A stretch of DNA of 64,000 nucleotides from Branchiostoma floridae (GCF_000003815.2 NC_049995.1:7771626-7835625), one strand, 5' to 3'. Counted from the first letter of the stretch, positions 35,336-48,100 are shown. Numbers and translations are program-made. The notes: generated by a model from the sequence alone, not told the origin.

Positions 35336-35894
35336 CTTTCCTATATATTCTTGTTATATGTTTACGATACGATAGACGATATGTGCCAAGACCTTCGACG
35401 CTTGAATGTGCAATAAAGATCTTTTAATTTTATTCATTCATTATAAAACAATCATCCTCTCGTCTGGAAATTGAGCACCTCTCGTCACAAGAGTGCCATA
35501 AAGCCGTAAGTGGGACTCAGGTAAGGTCCTCCGACTGCTTATAACCGGTTTTGGAGTACCAACATCTGCTCCTGTTCTCAACCGTGCAATAAAGTCATAA
35601 GGAGTTTACTGTATGAAGGTGATAGGGTTTTTTTATAATGTAAAGGTCGCGGCCTTGTGTAGGTAAAAGGTAATATTCAAGCAGATGTTGGGCTGGCACG
35701 TTGTATAATTTCTGGCTGCATGCCCCATATCAATGTAAAAGTCAACCAGACCTATTTGAGGTTTAGTTAAAGGTGTCACTATCACAAGGCGACAGCAAGT
35801 AAATTTTATGGATGACATCAGCGCGCGCATTAAATTTCGCCTGATTTCAGAAAAAAAAACAAGAATTTTTTTCTTCTTCAGGGATGGTCATCAT

Positions 35895-36245
35895 GACAAT
35901 TAAGTACCAAAATGAGTAAATATGTTGTGTTGTAGCCTAATAATTGTACTTGTAGAAGTGACACTTGCGAAGTACCCAGGACATAGTTGTAGAAAAGAAA
36001 CTTATTGGATAGTTGTAAAAGTGACAGCAATTTGGAAGCTATGAGTGTGGTTACCAACTTTGTTGGTGATACCAGTCTAACACACTAGTGTCACTTTTAC
36101 CACACCAGTACATGTCTTGAATACAGGAATGAATGCCTTGTTGGCTCTGATGATTTTTGAAAATGTAGCCATCTTTTTTTTTAATCCATTTTTTTCGCCC
36201 TATCGCACTATTTTTGCAGTCTGCAGAGGATGTCATCCATAAAAT
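35895..36245. repeat. Interspersed repeat ending in GAGGATGTCATCCA
   Basis: Second copy of the element at 21572-21845; shares AGTACCAAAATGAGTA, GTAGAAGTGACACT and CTGCAGAGGATGTCATCCAT. Confidence 0.55.
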
Positions 36246-36289
36246 TTATTTGCTGTGGCCCAAATGAAGACATTGGAAAAAAGGGAAAT

Positions 36290-36680
36290 ACGGGAATTCC
36301 CTAAATACCTAAAAACAGCGGATATAGGCTACCTCGCGGATAAAGGTCAACGAGCAGGGCAATATTTCCAAACCCATGCTCGACCGGGCAGTACGTTTGC
36401 AAGGACGAGAAAACATTAAAAGATTAGTCATGAGGATAATTTGTGTACATTTCTTGTGTATATTCGCTTCGAGTTTCTTTCCTAGATCAGCCCGACCGGG
36501 CTCCGGTTTGGAAAGATAACCTTGGTATCAAGGTCACATTTAGAGCAATAGGCAAAAGAATACGCAAAAATTATTAGTCATTTTCATAATGTGTGCACAT
36601 TTCTTGACATACTTTAACTTGCTTTCCCGCAAATAATCCGGCCGGGCCCTGGTTTGGAAATTCACCCCAAGACAGGTTAG
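36290..36680. repeat. Cluster of MITE halves upstream of the protease gene
   Basis: 36290-36360 is one arm of the CACCTTTATCCG MITE (ACAGCGGATATAGGC...GGATAAAGGTCAAC). Pieces at 36370-36500 and 36620-36670 carry CCGGGC..GGTTTGGAAA words of the family at 34440-34642. Confidence 0.45.
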
Positions 36681-36950
36681 TGACAACTTTATGTTGGGGA
36701 TAGATCAGTTAACGTTACTTTCAACGTTAGCCTCCTGTTCATGAGAAAAGAATCACTATACATTTAGTCAACACGCCCAGGATTATTTCGAGGAAACATC
36801 TTCAGAATTAAAACAATTAAACTCAAGAGGCCATCCTAGATCCTCGAAAAGGAACTAAAACAGGACGTCGTAAAAATCTTGAAGTAATTCATCAAAATTT
36901 CTTATCAGAGGCGCTAGCAAACGTTACGTAAGAATTGCCCCCGCGAATCC

Positions 36951-36958
36951 TTTATAAG
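36951..36958 (+). promoter_or_regulatory. TATA box of the chymotrypsin-like gene
   Basis: TTTATAAG lies 80 bp upstream of the ATG at 37031, in GC-richer surroundings and followed by a short pyrimidine-containing leader. This spacing suits a transcription start near 36980-36990. Inferred from position only. Confidence 0.6.
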
Positions 36959-37030
36959 TGCGGCCCGGTCGAGGCTTCGGTACTTTCTTCCATCGAGCGT
37001 TGTCTTACACGTCCTTGGAACACAACAAGC

Positions 37031-40000
37031 ATGAAGGTTTTCGTAGCTCTTGCGGCATTGCTGGCTGTGGCCAATGGTAAGTCATGCAAACTTCATATCA
37101 TTACCTTCGTGTAGAAAGTTTTTTTTACAGGTTTGCGATAGCAGAACCTGTATCGTTTTTGTTGGCGTCCTTGGGCGCCGCCATATTTTTCAGTGTGTTT
37201 GAACGTTTGTGTTGTTGTCTCTTCCCGAAGGTGTAACTGGAGACTGGTAGGATGCAAAGGTCGACTTGAAGGTCGAAATGGTTTCTCGGTAGGCTAGCAG
37301 GAAGTGACAGAACATTTTCCATATGCTAGTCACGAAGGTTTTGTTTTTGTGGTGTCTGGATGTTTGTGTTCTTGTCCCTTCCCGAAGTTGCAATCGGAGA
37401 CTTGTAGGATGTAAATGTCGACTTGGAGGTAAACATGTTTTTCCCGCATGCGGGGTGTCAGGAATTGGGCTGCGCACCAGGCGTACCTGGGCTGGCTATT
37501 ACGTCAGGCTTCTCAGATACCCTCATTCATAGCTCCAATTCTTCTTTCACTTGCAAACACTACTTTTTGGGCGAGTCTAATGCTATAGTATTGTGTGCGA
37601 GTACCTTGACACAAGGCTAGAGGGAGAACATTATGCATTTTTATTTCAGAAATGTTGCCTTTCTAGTTTCATTTAGTTCACTTTCGGTACTCCGTTTCTT
37701 GCTACAGGATGCGGTCAGCAGGCCATCCAACCACGTACCATGGGCATGACTCGCGTGGTCAACGGGGAGAACGCGGCTGCACACAGCTGGCCGTGGCAGG
37801 TAAGGCCCGGTCACATCCATCGTGCGATCCCAAACTGATGGAAGTCTCGGGATAGTCGTGAATGGGTCGCGCGAAATCTATATGTCTTTTTACCGAAAAG
37901 GCTGTCTAAGATCCTTATCAATGGCTGGTTCGCACGACGACCCACAACGAATAAGACTGTGAACCACTGATAAGTTACTTATCTAAAGTATGCAGCCTAT
38001 ATTAGTAACTGTTATTCTTCGCTATAGTATAGCTCAATAAAGACGAAAAGTTCTAGAGCCGATAACTCTACTTTTGAGTGATACTTTCCATCACATCAAA
38101 AGTGGATGATATCTGAATCGTCTGAACGTTAACATTATGCAAACAATTGCTTTCTTGAATAACCTGTGTATTGTGTACGTCTATGTTACCGGGATGTCTT
38201 AACTACACTCTGTGCTTTTGTTGTCAGGTGTCGCTGCAAACCTCCAGCACCTGGCACTACTGTGGCGGAGTTCTGATCAGTGATCAGTGGGTTCTGTCTG
38301 CCGCTCATTGCTACCAATCCGAGTCAGTTTCATTCTCATTCTTTCAGTCTAAGTTGTCTTGCCTTAGTTGCTTCATGTCTGTTTATATGGTGTTTAAGGA
38401 TACAAGCCGAATCACGTGTATCACCTCTTGAGGGGCTCGTATGTTTTGCCAAGAAATATAGATGGTGAGTGACCAGCACGTCCAGGTCTGTCCTGCGACT
38501 TGCTACATAATGTAATAGAATACTCTACAGGGCGTCTGCTACGTTCACAGTTGCCATGGTGACAGCCGCCTGGTCCAGGTCATTGAGATTTACCACGTTT
38601 ATGGAAGGATTGACATAACTAGGTGACTATCACCTTTTCAAGATGTCAACCCGGAGACCAGATTGTAAGGTTTGATCCACTCACACCGGGAAGTTCCCCT
38701 ACTCTTTTCGACAAGTGAGGCGGGTTCTTTAATGTGCGTGGGGTGTGGCTCTCCCCGAACACGGTACCTCAATTTAACGTCCTATCCGAGCGACGGCCCT
38801 AGTCGAAGGTAGGTGTAAAAGCCGTGTAAAGTGCCTTTCCCAAGGGCATAAGATCGGTGCCACGGCAGGGTTCGAACTCGAGATCCTGACCCAAACACGC
38901 TGCAGCTGCGCCACGCGACCTCACAGTTTTAGACTGACCCTAGTTGTTTACAGAGGAAGGGGAAGAGAAATAAGATAAAAAACGATGTTTACCTTCCACG
39001 TAGGTAAACATTATCACATGTTGATTGTTGATAACCTCTGAACTTTGACCCGACAGCTACTCGACACACAGCGTCATCCTGGGTGAGCACGATCGCAGCT
39101 CCGGCAGTGAGGACATCCAGGTCATCCCCATCGAGCAGGAGATTATGCACGAGCGCTACAGCTCCAGGGTAAGGGGAGGTTTCTTTTCTTACAGGTCAGA
39201 CGCTGGTCATTCAATATACATCCTTTGAACAAAAAGGACTAGACAAAGTACAGCTGAGAAAGTTAATAAGTCAACTTTCTGACGAGATCTGCAGGCAAAT
39301 ATACCGTCATATGATCAAAAAGCCTCAATGAAAAATAGCCTTGCCGGGCCCCGGTTGGGACATGTGGCGTCAGCCTAAGCTTCGAATTCAGCATTGGTAA
39401 CCGAGTGCTGAGAGGATTTCCGCACTGGAAAATGAATGCTGAGACAAGGTTCAGCACTGGAATACCAGTGCTGAGGGAGCTTCAGCACTGGAACTTGAGA
39501 GCCAATCAGCACTGGAAAACCAGTGCTGAACTTCAGCACCGGGCGTCCAGTGCTGCGGCCTCTTTGACCATAGTGCGGAAGGCGAAGTTTTCGTAGACTT
39601 GTAAAACAGTAACTGTTATTCTCCAATTTAAATCCAACAGACCATCGAGAATGACATCATGTTGGTGAAGCTGTCCAGGCCCGCTGTCCTTGGTGATCAC
39701 GTGAGCGTGGCGTGCCTGCCGGAGCAGGGCGAGACTCACCACGACGTCGGCGGGACCTGCTAGATCACCGGCTGGGGCCGCACCAGTGGAACCGGTAAGT
39801 TGTTGTTGTTGTTGTTGTTGTTCAGCTTGTAGCACCTACCCTGGGAGCTAGACTGGATCTGGTAGCTAGCGAGTTTATTCCGCGGGGTCCCAAGGAGGTC
39901 AGACGGTCGACCTCATGGGCGCTCCGAGGAGCCTCATTCAGGCTCAAGTCGGCGGGCTGTCTGCCTTGGGGCCCCGTGGAATAAACTCGCTAGCTACACA

Positions 40001-40954
40001 AACACTTCTGGGATGGAGTGTATCTGGTATGGATCACCATCTGAACTCACAACCAGACTTAGTACCACGTACCAAAATCCCTGTCGCTAACACCCCCCTC
40101 CCCCATTCTTCAGCTGATGGCGCAATGGTCCTCCAGCAGGCCAACCTCCCCCTGAGGACCGACTCCCAGTGCGGCAGCTCCTGGGGCAGGAACTACGACT
40201 CCACCAGCATGCTATGTGCCGGACTCAACGGCTCCGGTGGATGCATGGTAAGGCTTCAGCCTGCGTCACAATTCAAGCTAACGTCGCCCGAATTTTTAGG
40301 TCGGATGGAACTCGCCTAATTTCAAAATAACCCGTTCGACGACCATTTTTTTCGCTGAAATTTTCCCCATCACAAATTGGACCGGCTTTTCACTGCAGGA
40401 AGTTTGAGTCAGGGTCCCCATTGGTCGAATCCCAAAACCACTTCGACCAATCACAATCAGTCTGATAGCGTCTATCTGATTGGTCTTTCCTACTCTTTTA
40501 AACATAGGATATTGGGGTTTTCTTTCCCACAGTCAGTAAAATCTCACCTGCTAACGTTTCGATGCCTTCTAACTGGAGCACTGCTTCTCGCCGCTACATG
40601 TAGGTGGCGCTTTTACTGCGAGAATACAACCCCCAACGTGGTTAAGTTTGTATCCCCCTCGTCCCGGTTCAACACTGTGGTTGATTTTTTTTCCAGACTG
40701 CCTTCTTGATCCAACGGATTCACCTGTTGTCTTTTCTGTTTATTACATTGAACCTTTTCATTGAAGACTTTATTCTTTTCATTCACTAGGGAGACTCTGG
40801 CGGCCCGTTCGTCTGTGAGAGGAACGGTGCGTACGACATTGTTGGTCTAGTGTCCTGGGGCTCCAGCTCCTGCAGCACTTCCTACCCAACAGTCTTCGCC
40901 AAGGTGTCCGCCTACAGGGACTGGATCGAGCAGAGGACCGGACTCACCTTCTGA
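37031..40954 (+). CDS. Chymotrypsin-like serine protease, seven exons, with an in-frame TAG
   Basis: Secreted digestive-type S1 protease. Exons: 37031-37076, 37708-37799, 38228-38322, 39057-39168, 39641-39794, 40114-40247 and 40790-40954. All junctions are GT-AG and phases sum to 266 codons with stop. Signal peptide [16 protein letters not shown]; propeptide starting CGQQ and ending at an activation site R|VVNGENA. Catalytic triad: AAHC (His, exon 3), ENDIML (Asp, exon 5), GDSGGP (Ser, exon 7). The S1-pocket segment is GGCMGDSGG, with Gly at the position where trypsin has Asp, so chymotrypsin/elastase-like specificity is likely. In exon 5 the expected GTCWITGWG reads GTC-TAG-ITGWG at 39761-39763, a TGG-to-TAG nonsense change. 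The protein would stop before the catalytic Ser. All other frame and splice features are intact, so a recent null allele, a polymorphism or a sequencing error are all possible. TATA box and polyadenylation signal are present. Confidence 0.93.
37130..37450. repeat. Two-copy direct repeat in protease intron 1
   Basis: The block GTTTGTGTT..TTGTC(T/C)CTTCCCGAAG and the following AGACT(G/T)GTAGGATG(C/T)AAA(G/T)GTCGAC occurs near 37205-37265 and again near 37360-37420. A relative of the left part (TTTGCGACAGCAAAGTTTGT) is at 60030-60060. Confidence 0.6.
38600..38925 (-). repeat. tRNA-derived SINE, near full length
   Basis: On the minus strand the head at 38925-38860 has CGTGGCGCAGCTGCAG (A box) and GAGTTCGAACCCTGCC (B box). 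The body contains GGATAGGACGTTAAATTGAG and CCGTGTTCGGGGAG. The tail contains AAAGAGTAGGGGAACTTCCC, GTGTGAGTGGATC and AAGATGTCAACC-type complement. A tail fragment of the same family is at 1050-1120. It is in protease intron 3. Confidence 0.75.
39393..39560. repeat. Cluster of small hairpins (CAGCACTGG / CCAGTGCTG)
   Basis: At least three near-perfect hairpins with 9-11 bp stems and 4-5 base loops: CAGCACTGGAATACCAGTGC (near 39452), CAGCACTGGAAAACCAGTGC (near 39508) and CAGCACCGGGCGTCCAGTGC (near 39534). A fourth, degenerate one is near 39391. They lie in protease intron 4, 80-250 bp upstream of exon 5. Confidence 0.8.
39862..39997. mobile_element. Palindromic MITE, GTAGCTAGCGAGTTTATTCC ends
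   Basis: GTAGCTAGCGAGTTTATTCC with CGGGG on the left is mirrored by CCCCGTGGAATAAACTCGCT and AGCTAC on the right. It lies in protease intron 5. Confidence 0.7.
40417..40485 (+). repeat. Intron 6 copy of a 65-bp block also present after the stop codon (40977-41042)
   Basis: CCATTGGTCGAAT..CAAAA..CTTCGACCAATCACAA and ATCTGATTGG occur here and in the 3' UTR. Each copy contains an inverted pair ATTGGTCGAA / TTCGACCAAT. Confidence 0.85.
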
Positions 40955-41102
40955 TTGGTCCACTGAAGCCGGGTCGCCATTGGTCGAATTTCAAAATCTC
41001 TTCGACCAATCACAACCAGTTTGGTAGCGTCGATCTGATTGGTTGAATTGGTCCGGTTCTTGCCGGATCGATACAAACAGTGACGCTGTCTGCATTTCGC
41101 TC

Positions 41103-41108
41103 AATAAA
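41103..41108 (+). terminator. Polyadenylation signal AATAAA of the protease gene
   Basis: AATAAA lies 149 bp after the stop codon of the chymotrypsin-like gene, a normal 3' UTR distance. Confidence 0.7.
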
Positions 41109-41324
41109 GCGAATGACCCGTCTGAAAAACATTGTGTCTGTCGCTTCTTTGTTTCATGCACGTTCGTTACAGGTGATACGAACATGTTGCGCCAGAAATT
41201 CAGAATACGAATCATTGTAGTCTGGTAGTATATACATGTACAAAATCCCATTTCGATGTTATGAAGGAGACAGAGAGGAAGAGAAAGACAGATAGAGAGA
41301 AAGGGTGAGAGAGAGAACAAATGA

Positions 41325-41455
41325 GTCTGTTCGTATGTGTGTGCGCGCGCGTTTCATTTGTGTGTATGTGTGATCTTGTGTGTGCGCGCGTTTGTGTGTA
41401 CACGTGTATGTATGTGTGTGCGCGCGCGCGTGTGTCATGTGTGTTATGTGTGTCA
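41325..41455. repeat. Alternating purine-pyrimidine tract (GT/GC)n
   Basis: Interrupted runs of TGTGTG and GCGCGC, for example GTGCGCGCGCGCGTGTGT, typical of Z-DNA-prone microsatellites. Confidence 0.85.
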
Positions 41456-42183
41456 AATTCATATACAATATTATTTCTCTTTCCATTTTAGCACAGAAAA
41501 GCAGACATTACAAATGAACCGTTGTTATCTGAATGCTTTATAATTTCAAATAAAACGGCGCTAGATTCTGACACATGAGACTTATTGAGACATACATGGG
41601 TAGTTCTGACAAAGCATGTACCAACGTCAACCATCTAAACCATCTAAAATCTATCAGGGTTACTAGTATTCCTTTGAGAATCGGGAAATATTGTATAAGA
41701 TCAAGAATAAGAAGAGAAGCAGTGGTAAACTTGTCGGTATCTGGAAGAAATGAACACCTACTGCAAACAGTGTGTAAGTCAGTCAGTCAGTCAGTCAACA
41801 ACTGGCAAAGTTCTCAAAATATTTTAATGTGAAGTATGGGGGGCTTCCAAGGCAAAAGTTATCGGTCTTTGATCTGAAAATACAGTCTATAATAAGCGTT
41901 AAAACGAAATAATCTGGTTAAAACGGCACAAGAACAAGCCGCGCTAGGATTCCTTAAATATTGTAACCCCAAAAATTAGGCCGTGATCCAGCCAGCAACC
42001 CTTTTGGGTCGAGTAATGTTCAATACCTTATGATTACGGCCGCACACAAAAAAGTCATAGTAAACCACGTAACAACTCATTTCCGATCGGGTCGGGGACT
42101 TTTCTGTACTGGTACCCACCCCTAGCATGCAGTCTAAGTTTTTTTTTCATAGATTGAATGTTACAAAGGATTTATAATTCTTT
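41456..42183. other. Intergenic between the protease and Roc-COR genes
   Basis: The two genes converge here. No exon recognised; the 3' UTR of the minus-strand Roc-COR gene probably occupies the right part. A short GTCAGTCAGTCAGTCAGTCA tetranucleotide run lies near 41775. Confidence 0.4.
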
Positions 42184-45100
42184 TTATTTGTCTTCATCAT
42201 GGCTAACGCCCCTGTTGACGTTTGCGGTCATCACGGCGACAGCATCCAGACGACCGAGAAGCTCCAGACCTTCCGTGATCTTTCTCGCGGCTTCAAACTT
42301 ATCCACCTAGTATTGATACAAGGAAAATTTTAGGAAGGTCATTATCACATCCGACAAAAGAAGAGACCAAAAATGTCCCATGTCTAGTTCGGAGCGAACC
42401 TTAATCGTAAACACACCCAAATAAACAAAGTCGAAGAATTCACAGAAATGTCTATAGCTAGTCAACAGACCTACTGATATATCTACTAGTAAGTATAAGA
42501 ATAGGTTTTTATATACCGATGGTCTCTTTCTCGATTCAATATGTTGCACGTTCAGAAAGGCCTATGAATGGAGAGTTTTATGAAATTTCCTCATTGATTA
42601 TGCAAATTAGATTCGGATTTGCATAACTACATCTAATTATTTCAAACATCACAAGTTATCTACATAGAAATCATAACGACTTCCCAGCCCTTTTTGAGTC
42701 ATTCTCTTTCAAATTGTAAAACTAACCTGGCTCCTGAGGTTAGAAAAATCCACCAGGGACCCGCCAGGGACCCGCCAGGGACCCAAACCTACACCACTTA
42801 GTCTCAGTCTTTACCACTCAAAAATCACGAGCATAGCATGTCAAGAACTCCAGATATCAACACAGGAATTTCTACTTCAGTTACGTAACAAGTCGCTAGA
42901 AATTTGATAATTTCACGGTGTTATCGGGACCTACCAATTACACATACCAATTACACATACCAACTATCAAATTCCATCCATCCATTCAGGCCTTCTAGGG
43001 TTATGCTGTTATTCCCCCTCCTACACACTATACCAAAAACATGCATAACCTTTTCACGGAGGTAAATGTAATTTGACAGTGAAGACTCACCTTGGTTCCA
43101 TAGTCGATGAGAAGCGCCATTGTTGGACTTTCCGTCCGTTGGAAGTTGAGGATCTCCGTCACTCCGTAGCCCAGATGATCGGCGAGACCCTTCCAGTCGT
43201 TCCCGAGGACTCGCGGGGGGTCCAGCAGGAGGGCGAGCTGCTGGATGTGGGAGTACTGCAGCTGGGTCTGAGGGCGGGACCTGCGGCTCACTAGGGGAAA
43301 CGTACAGCAGCATACTTAGTACTGAATGAAACACATTAGTTACGCAAATGAGGTCCCTATTTACACTAAGTGAGCTGCTGAATGTGGGAGAACTGCAGCT
43401 AGGACTGAGGGCGGGACCTGCGGCTCACTGAGTGAAAAGTACAGCAATATACTGAACGATACACATAAATTACGCAAATAAGGTCCTTATTTACATATGG
43501 CGAGCTGCTGCATGTGAGAGTACTGCAGCTGGGTCTGAGGATGGGGCCTGCGGTCCTCTACGGGAAAAGTACAGCAATATACTTAGTTTAGCACATCAAT
43601 TACGCAAATAAGGTACTTATTTACATAAAGCGAGCTGCTGGATGTGGGAGCCCGAGGACGGAACCTGTGGCTTACTAGGTGAAAAGTACAGCAGTATACT
43701 AAACGAAACACATTGATTACGCAAAGAATGTCTTTATTTACATAAAGAGAGCTTTTCATGGAGATAACAAGAAAAAATTGTACAGGACGTACCTGCAGTA
43801 CTCATTGCCCGCGCGACCTGGTGCTCTCGTCCGCAACACAGGAACATCAGAGGGTGGCTCTCATTCGGGAACATCTCCCCACTTCCTGCTAACTTCAGCA
43901 CGTGGATTCTCTCTGGTTCTGTGTAGTCCGAATGTGGTGCCTCGAAGGGACAGCAGACTCCACTGGTGTAGGACATGTTCGGGAAATCCCTGCGCCGAAT
44001 GGCCTCAAGGATGTCGTGTAGCATCCCAAGCAGGTCAAAAGGATTGCTTCCTGTTGCTGACGTCACAGTTATCTTCAGAACGTTTTGGTCAGGCGCTGGT
44101 CTCATCGGCTCAATGGTGAACCAGAAACGGTTGGCCACGTTGAAGCACCCCACGTTTCGGAAGACATGGGTGCGCGTGTGCGTTTTCTCCTTCACCTTAC
44201 ACAAGGCGAGGCACCTTGCGACGACTCTGGTGTACACGACGTCGGGGTTGAAGGTCTCAAAGTCGATGTAAAAGATTTGATCATCGTCGCCGTGCCGTTC
44301 CGAAAGGCTGCGATGCAGCTTGGGGTTGTATTCTGGTAGCCGGCTAGGTACAAGATATGTTGTGTGACCAGGGTCACAGTCGGCCTCCTCTCCTAACGGA
44401 CACAGCATGTCGTAAGCAACAAGCAGCTTCAGCAGTACGGAGGGCTCGTCGATGTTGAGTTGGGCAACCGCGCTATGGATGAAGTCGGAGCGAACGATTC
44501 CCTTCTTTTCGAGCAGAGTCAGATGTTCGACATACTTGGGCATCCCAATGTGAGTCGGTTGTGGACAGGTTATCTTGGCCATGGCATCCACAAGAAGCTG
44601 TGGGTCCAACACAACGTAGTTCTTCAAGGTTTCATCATTTCCTTGGTAGATGATGTCACCAGCCTGGTCGAAAGTCGTCAGTACATCGTAGAATTCTTCT
44701 TCGTTTTCCAGGCCAATTTGAGAACACTCTTGTCGTAGGTTATCCAAGGAAATGATGGGTTTTTCTGTACGCTTCATGACTTCTAAGAACTTCAGCCATC
44801 TGATGGGAAGTTGCCTGCGTACGTAGTTGGCTTGCTGAGTCATGGTCCATATGGCGTCGCGTAGACAGATCATGTCCTCATCAACGGGCTTCGAGTTCTC
44901 GACGGGAAACAAGGGCGTGTGGTCGGCATTTAGAACAAGCAGGGAAGAAAAGCAGGTTGATCTGTACAGGTTCTTAGAGAGAAACGTGGCGACATCTTGC
45001 CTTTGGAGTGAAGTCACGCTGTCTCGGTGTGTTCCCACCAGAAACACTGCGCAGTCCTCACTACTGGCGTGAGTCTTCACAGAATGAAGCCAAAACAGTA

Positions 45101-48100
45101 GGCGTTCCAGCGTTCTGTTCTGATTTCGGACAGCTTCAACCAGACTGAACACGAGTAAGTACACTGCCTCGTGGGCGAGGAAGATGTGGTGCATACTGTA
45201 GTACTCCTCGTCACCAGCGAAGTCCATCAACGTCAGGTTCGTTGGGAACGACTGCGCCCCATTTTCTTTCTCTCGCATGGACTCGTCGATCAGTGTGACA
45301 GGAATGCTCAAGTAGTATTGGTAGTACTGGTAGCATTCTATAAGCAATAGTGCCATAGCAGTAAAGACAGCAACGTAAGAAATATTGTCAGCGGGTGTCA
45401 GGTGCCATCCAGCAGCGAGACCGAAACACAGAGAGAGTAGCACGCCTCCAAAGACCTCACCACAGCATTTCAGGTACAGATGTCGGACTGGCACCATCGC
45501 CGACAAAGCACGACCTGTTACCAGACCAAAGCAGGTTCCAAACCCCGCGCAAAAGCCGGAGTATAGCATAAGGACGGTTTCCGGTATACGATTGAAAGTA
45601 CTCAGAGCAATAATGACAATAAAGAGGGACAGATAGGTTTTACCAGAGAACTGTCACTGTGCGAAAGGGTGTGATTTCCGGACAAAGTCGGAGTTGACAT
45701 ATTTTTGGACATGCTAAATATTCGGACTGTGTCCGGGCACGATGTTCAATATTTCCCATATCTGGAAATATCATGAGTCAGGAATTGTCTTGTTATGTAT
45801 CCGGACAAATAAGACTTTCCTGCTTTTCAAGATACGCGCCATTGACGTTTCTTGCCTCCGAATACGTGATATGTTCTACATTCTTTACATATCCAAGGTC
45901 CATATATTTCGATAAGGAATGCCCGGACAAATTAGGAGTTTGCACGAAGCATGATGTGCATTATTTCTGGGCCATTGTCATATGACATTTTCAATTCATT
46001 ATGTCTCAGAATATCATGAGTCATGAAATGTTTCAGCACATGCCCGGACGGATAGAATTTCCCGTTCTTCCGAATACGTGTCAGGGACGTTTCATGTTTT
46101 CGAATTCATACTATTTTCTTTTCTTTCCATTTACGAGACATATCCGCGACAGATATTCCATGGATTAGTTTTAGGACAGATTCGAAGTTAGCATATTCTG
46201 ACCGTTACCGATAAAGGTATTCTATACGTGAATTGTGAATCGGTGATTGTTTTATTGCGCATCTGAACAAATAAGACTGCATTTTTTTGCCGAAATTTTC
46301 GCTCCTTCCGAATTCATATTCCGTTCCATTTACGACAGATGTCCAAAACAGAAACATTCCAGAGATCAGTTTTCGGACAACTTAATGGTTAACAAATTAC
46401 TTTTCTTGTCATACATGAATCTGAGATTGTTTTGTTGGGTATCCTTAAAAAGGTTTCCTATCTTGTCAAATACACGTCATTAACGTTTTTGCTTCTGTAT
46501 ATTATTCTACAACGAGTATGCCCGATGTCAATGTATGTTTACACTTTAATTTTCTGGTAATTGAAGCTTAAGCTTCCATATACATGTGCAAATATACTGA
46601 CATCGACATTTACAATCAAATGACACAGAAAGTAATCTTTGCGATGGTAACAATTATGAGTCAAGTATTATTGTTTCTTTGCATATCCGGACAATATCTT
46701 GAACAAAGTTCAGTCAAAACACTCCACCCCAGCGGTGCAGTTTGGGATAGGTCCATATCCGGACAATATCATGAATAAAGTTCAGTCAAAACACTCCACC
46801 CCAGCGGTGCAGTTTGGGATAGGTCCATATCCGGACAATATCTTGAACAAAGTTCAGTCAAAACACTCCACCCCAGCGGTGCAGTTTGGGAAAGGTCCAT
46901 ATCCGGACAATATCTTGAACAAAGTTCAGTCAAAACACTCCACCCCAGCGGTGCAGTTTGGGATAGGTCCATATCCGGACAATATCTTGAACAAAGTTCA
47001 GTCAAAACACTCCACCCCAGCGGTGCAGTTTGGGATAGGTCCATATCTGGACAATATCTTGAACAAAGTTCAGTCAAAACACTCCACCCCAGCGGTGCAG
47101 TTTGGGATAGGTCCATATCCGGACAATATCTTGAACAAAGTTCAGTCAAAACACTCCACCCCAGCGGTGTAGTTTGGGATAGGTCCATATCGGGACAATA
47201 TCTTGAAAAAGTTCAGTCAAAACACTCCACCCCAGCGGTGTAGTTTGGGATAGGTCCATATCCGGACAATATCATGACAAAAAGTCACTCATGATATTGA
47301 ATACCAGCGTTGCTGTGTGGGAATGGTCCATATCCGGACAATATCACGAGGCAACTTTACTCGTAAAGCGGTTATGCAAGCTGTGCAAAGTGCCGAGCAG
47401 ACCAGTACGTTGGCATGTCAACGGTGCGCCTACTGGGGCAGTCGTTGCAGATAACAGCCTACACCGCGCCACAGCGTTTGCTGCTGTGTACAACTTTGAA
47501 ACTGGTAAGTACATGATGCATTTATTCACAAAAATAATGCACAATACCACGTGTTTCCGTGAAACAGGCATGATGGATGACACTAACTTGCTTGGAACCA
47601 TCTGGAGGAGTCCTTAGGTAACAAGACTATATTAGGAAGTCACATGACTTGACTAGACCAATAGTAGACCAGCTGGTGACAGCAGTTAGGTTTGAAACTA
47701 GATTTGAATCTCAGCCGCTGCCGCTAGCCGCTACCGGACCAAGAAGTGAGTAGTGTAGCTCTCTAGTACATAGATTGTATATACATAGCAGTTACCGTTC
47801 TTAGTTCCGTATATGTCTGTCAGCAATGTCTGTTATCCCTTCCTAGTGTTTTGTGTATTTAATGATTAGTAGTGTGATCTCTTTGTAAAGATTGTTGTAT
47901 GATAGATCACTTCTCTTTCAGCTGGAACCCCGCGTGTCATCCCCGGCTTGTTTACAAATTGCCCGTTCCATAGTTAGTTAAATTCTCATATTATTTTGTG
48001 CTGTATGTGCCGTAACGGCTGCTTCTAAACTTTCCTGTCCTGTTGTTTTGGCTGGCTAAATCTTTAATAGAACCAAGGAGAAACTGTAATCTCCTCACTA

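Noticed and set aside
46699-47188. 24-residue repeat proteins on both strands
   Set aside because: The 72-bp period is divisible by three and the array has no stops by chance; both strands are open equally.
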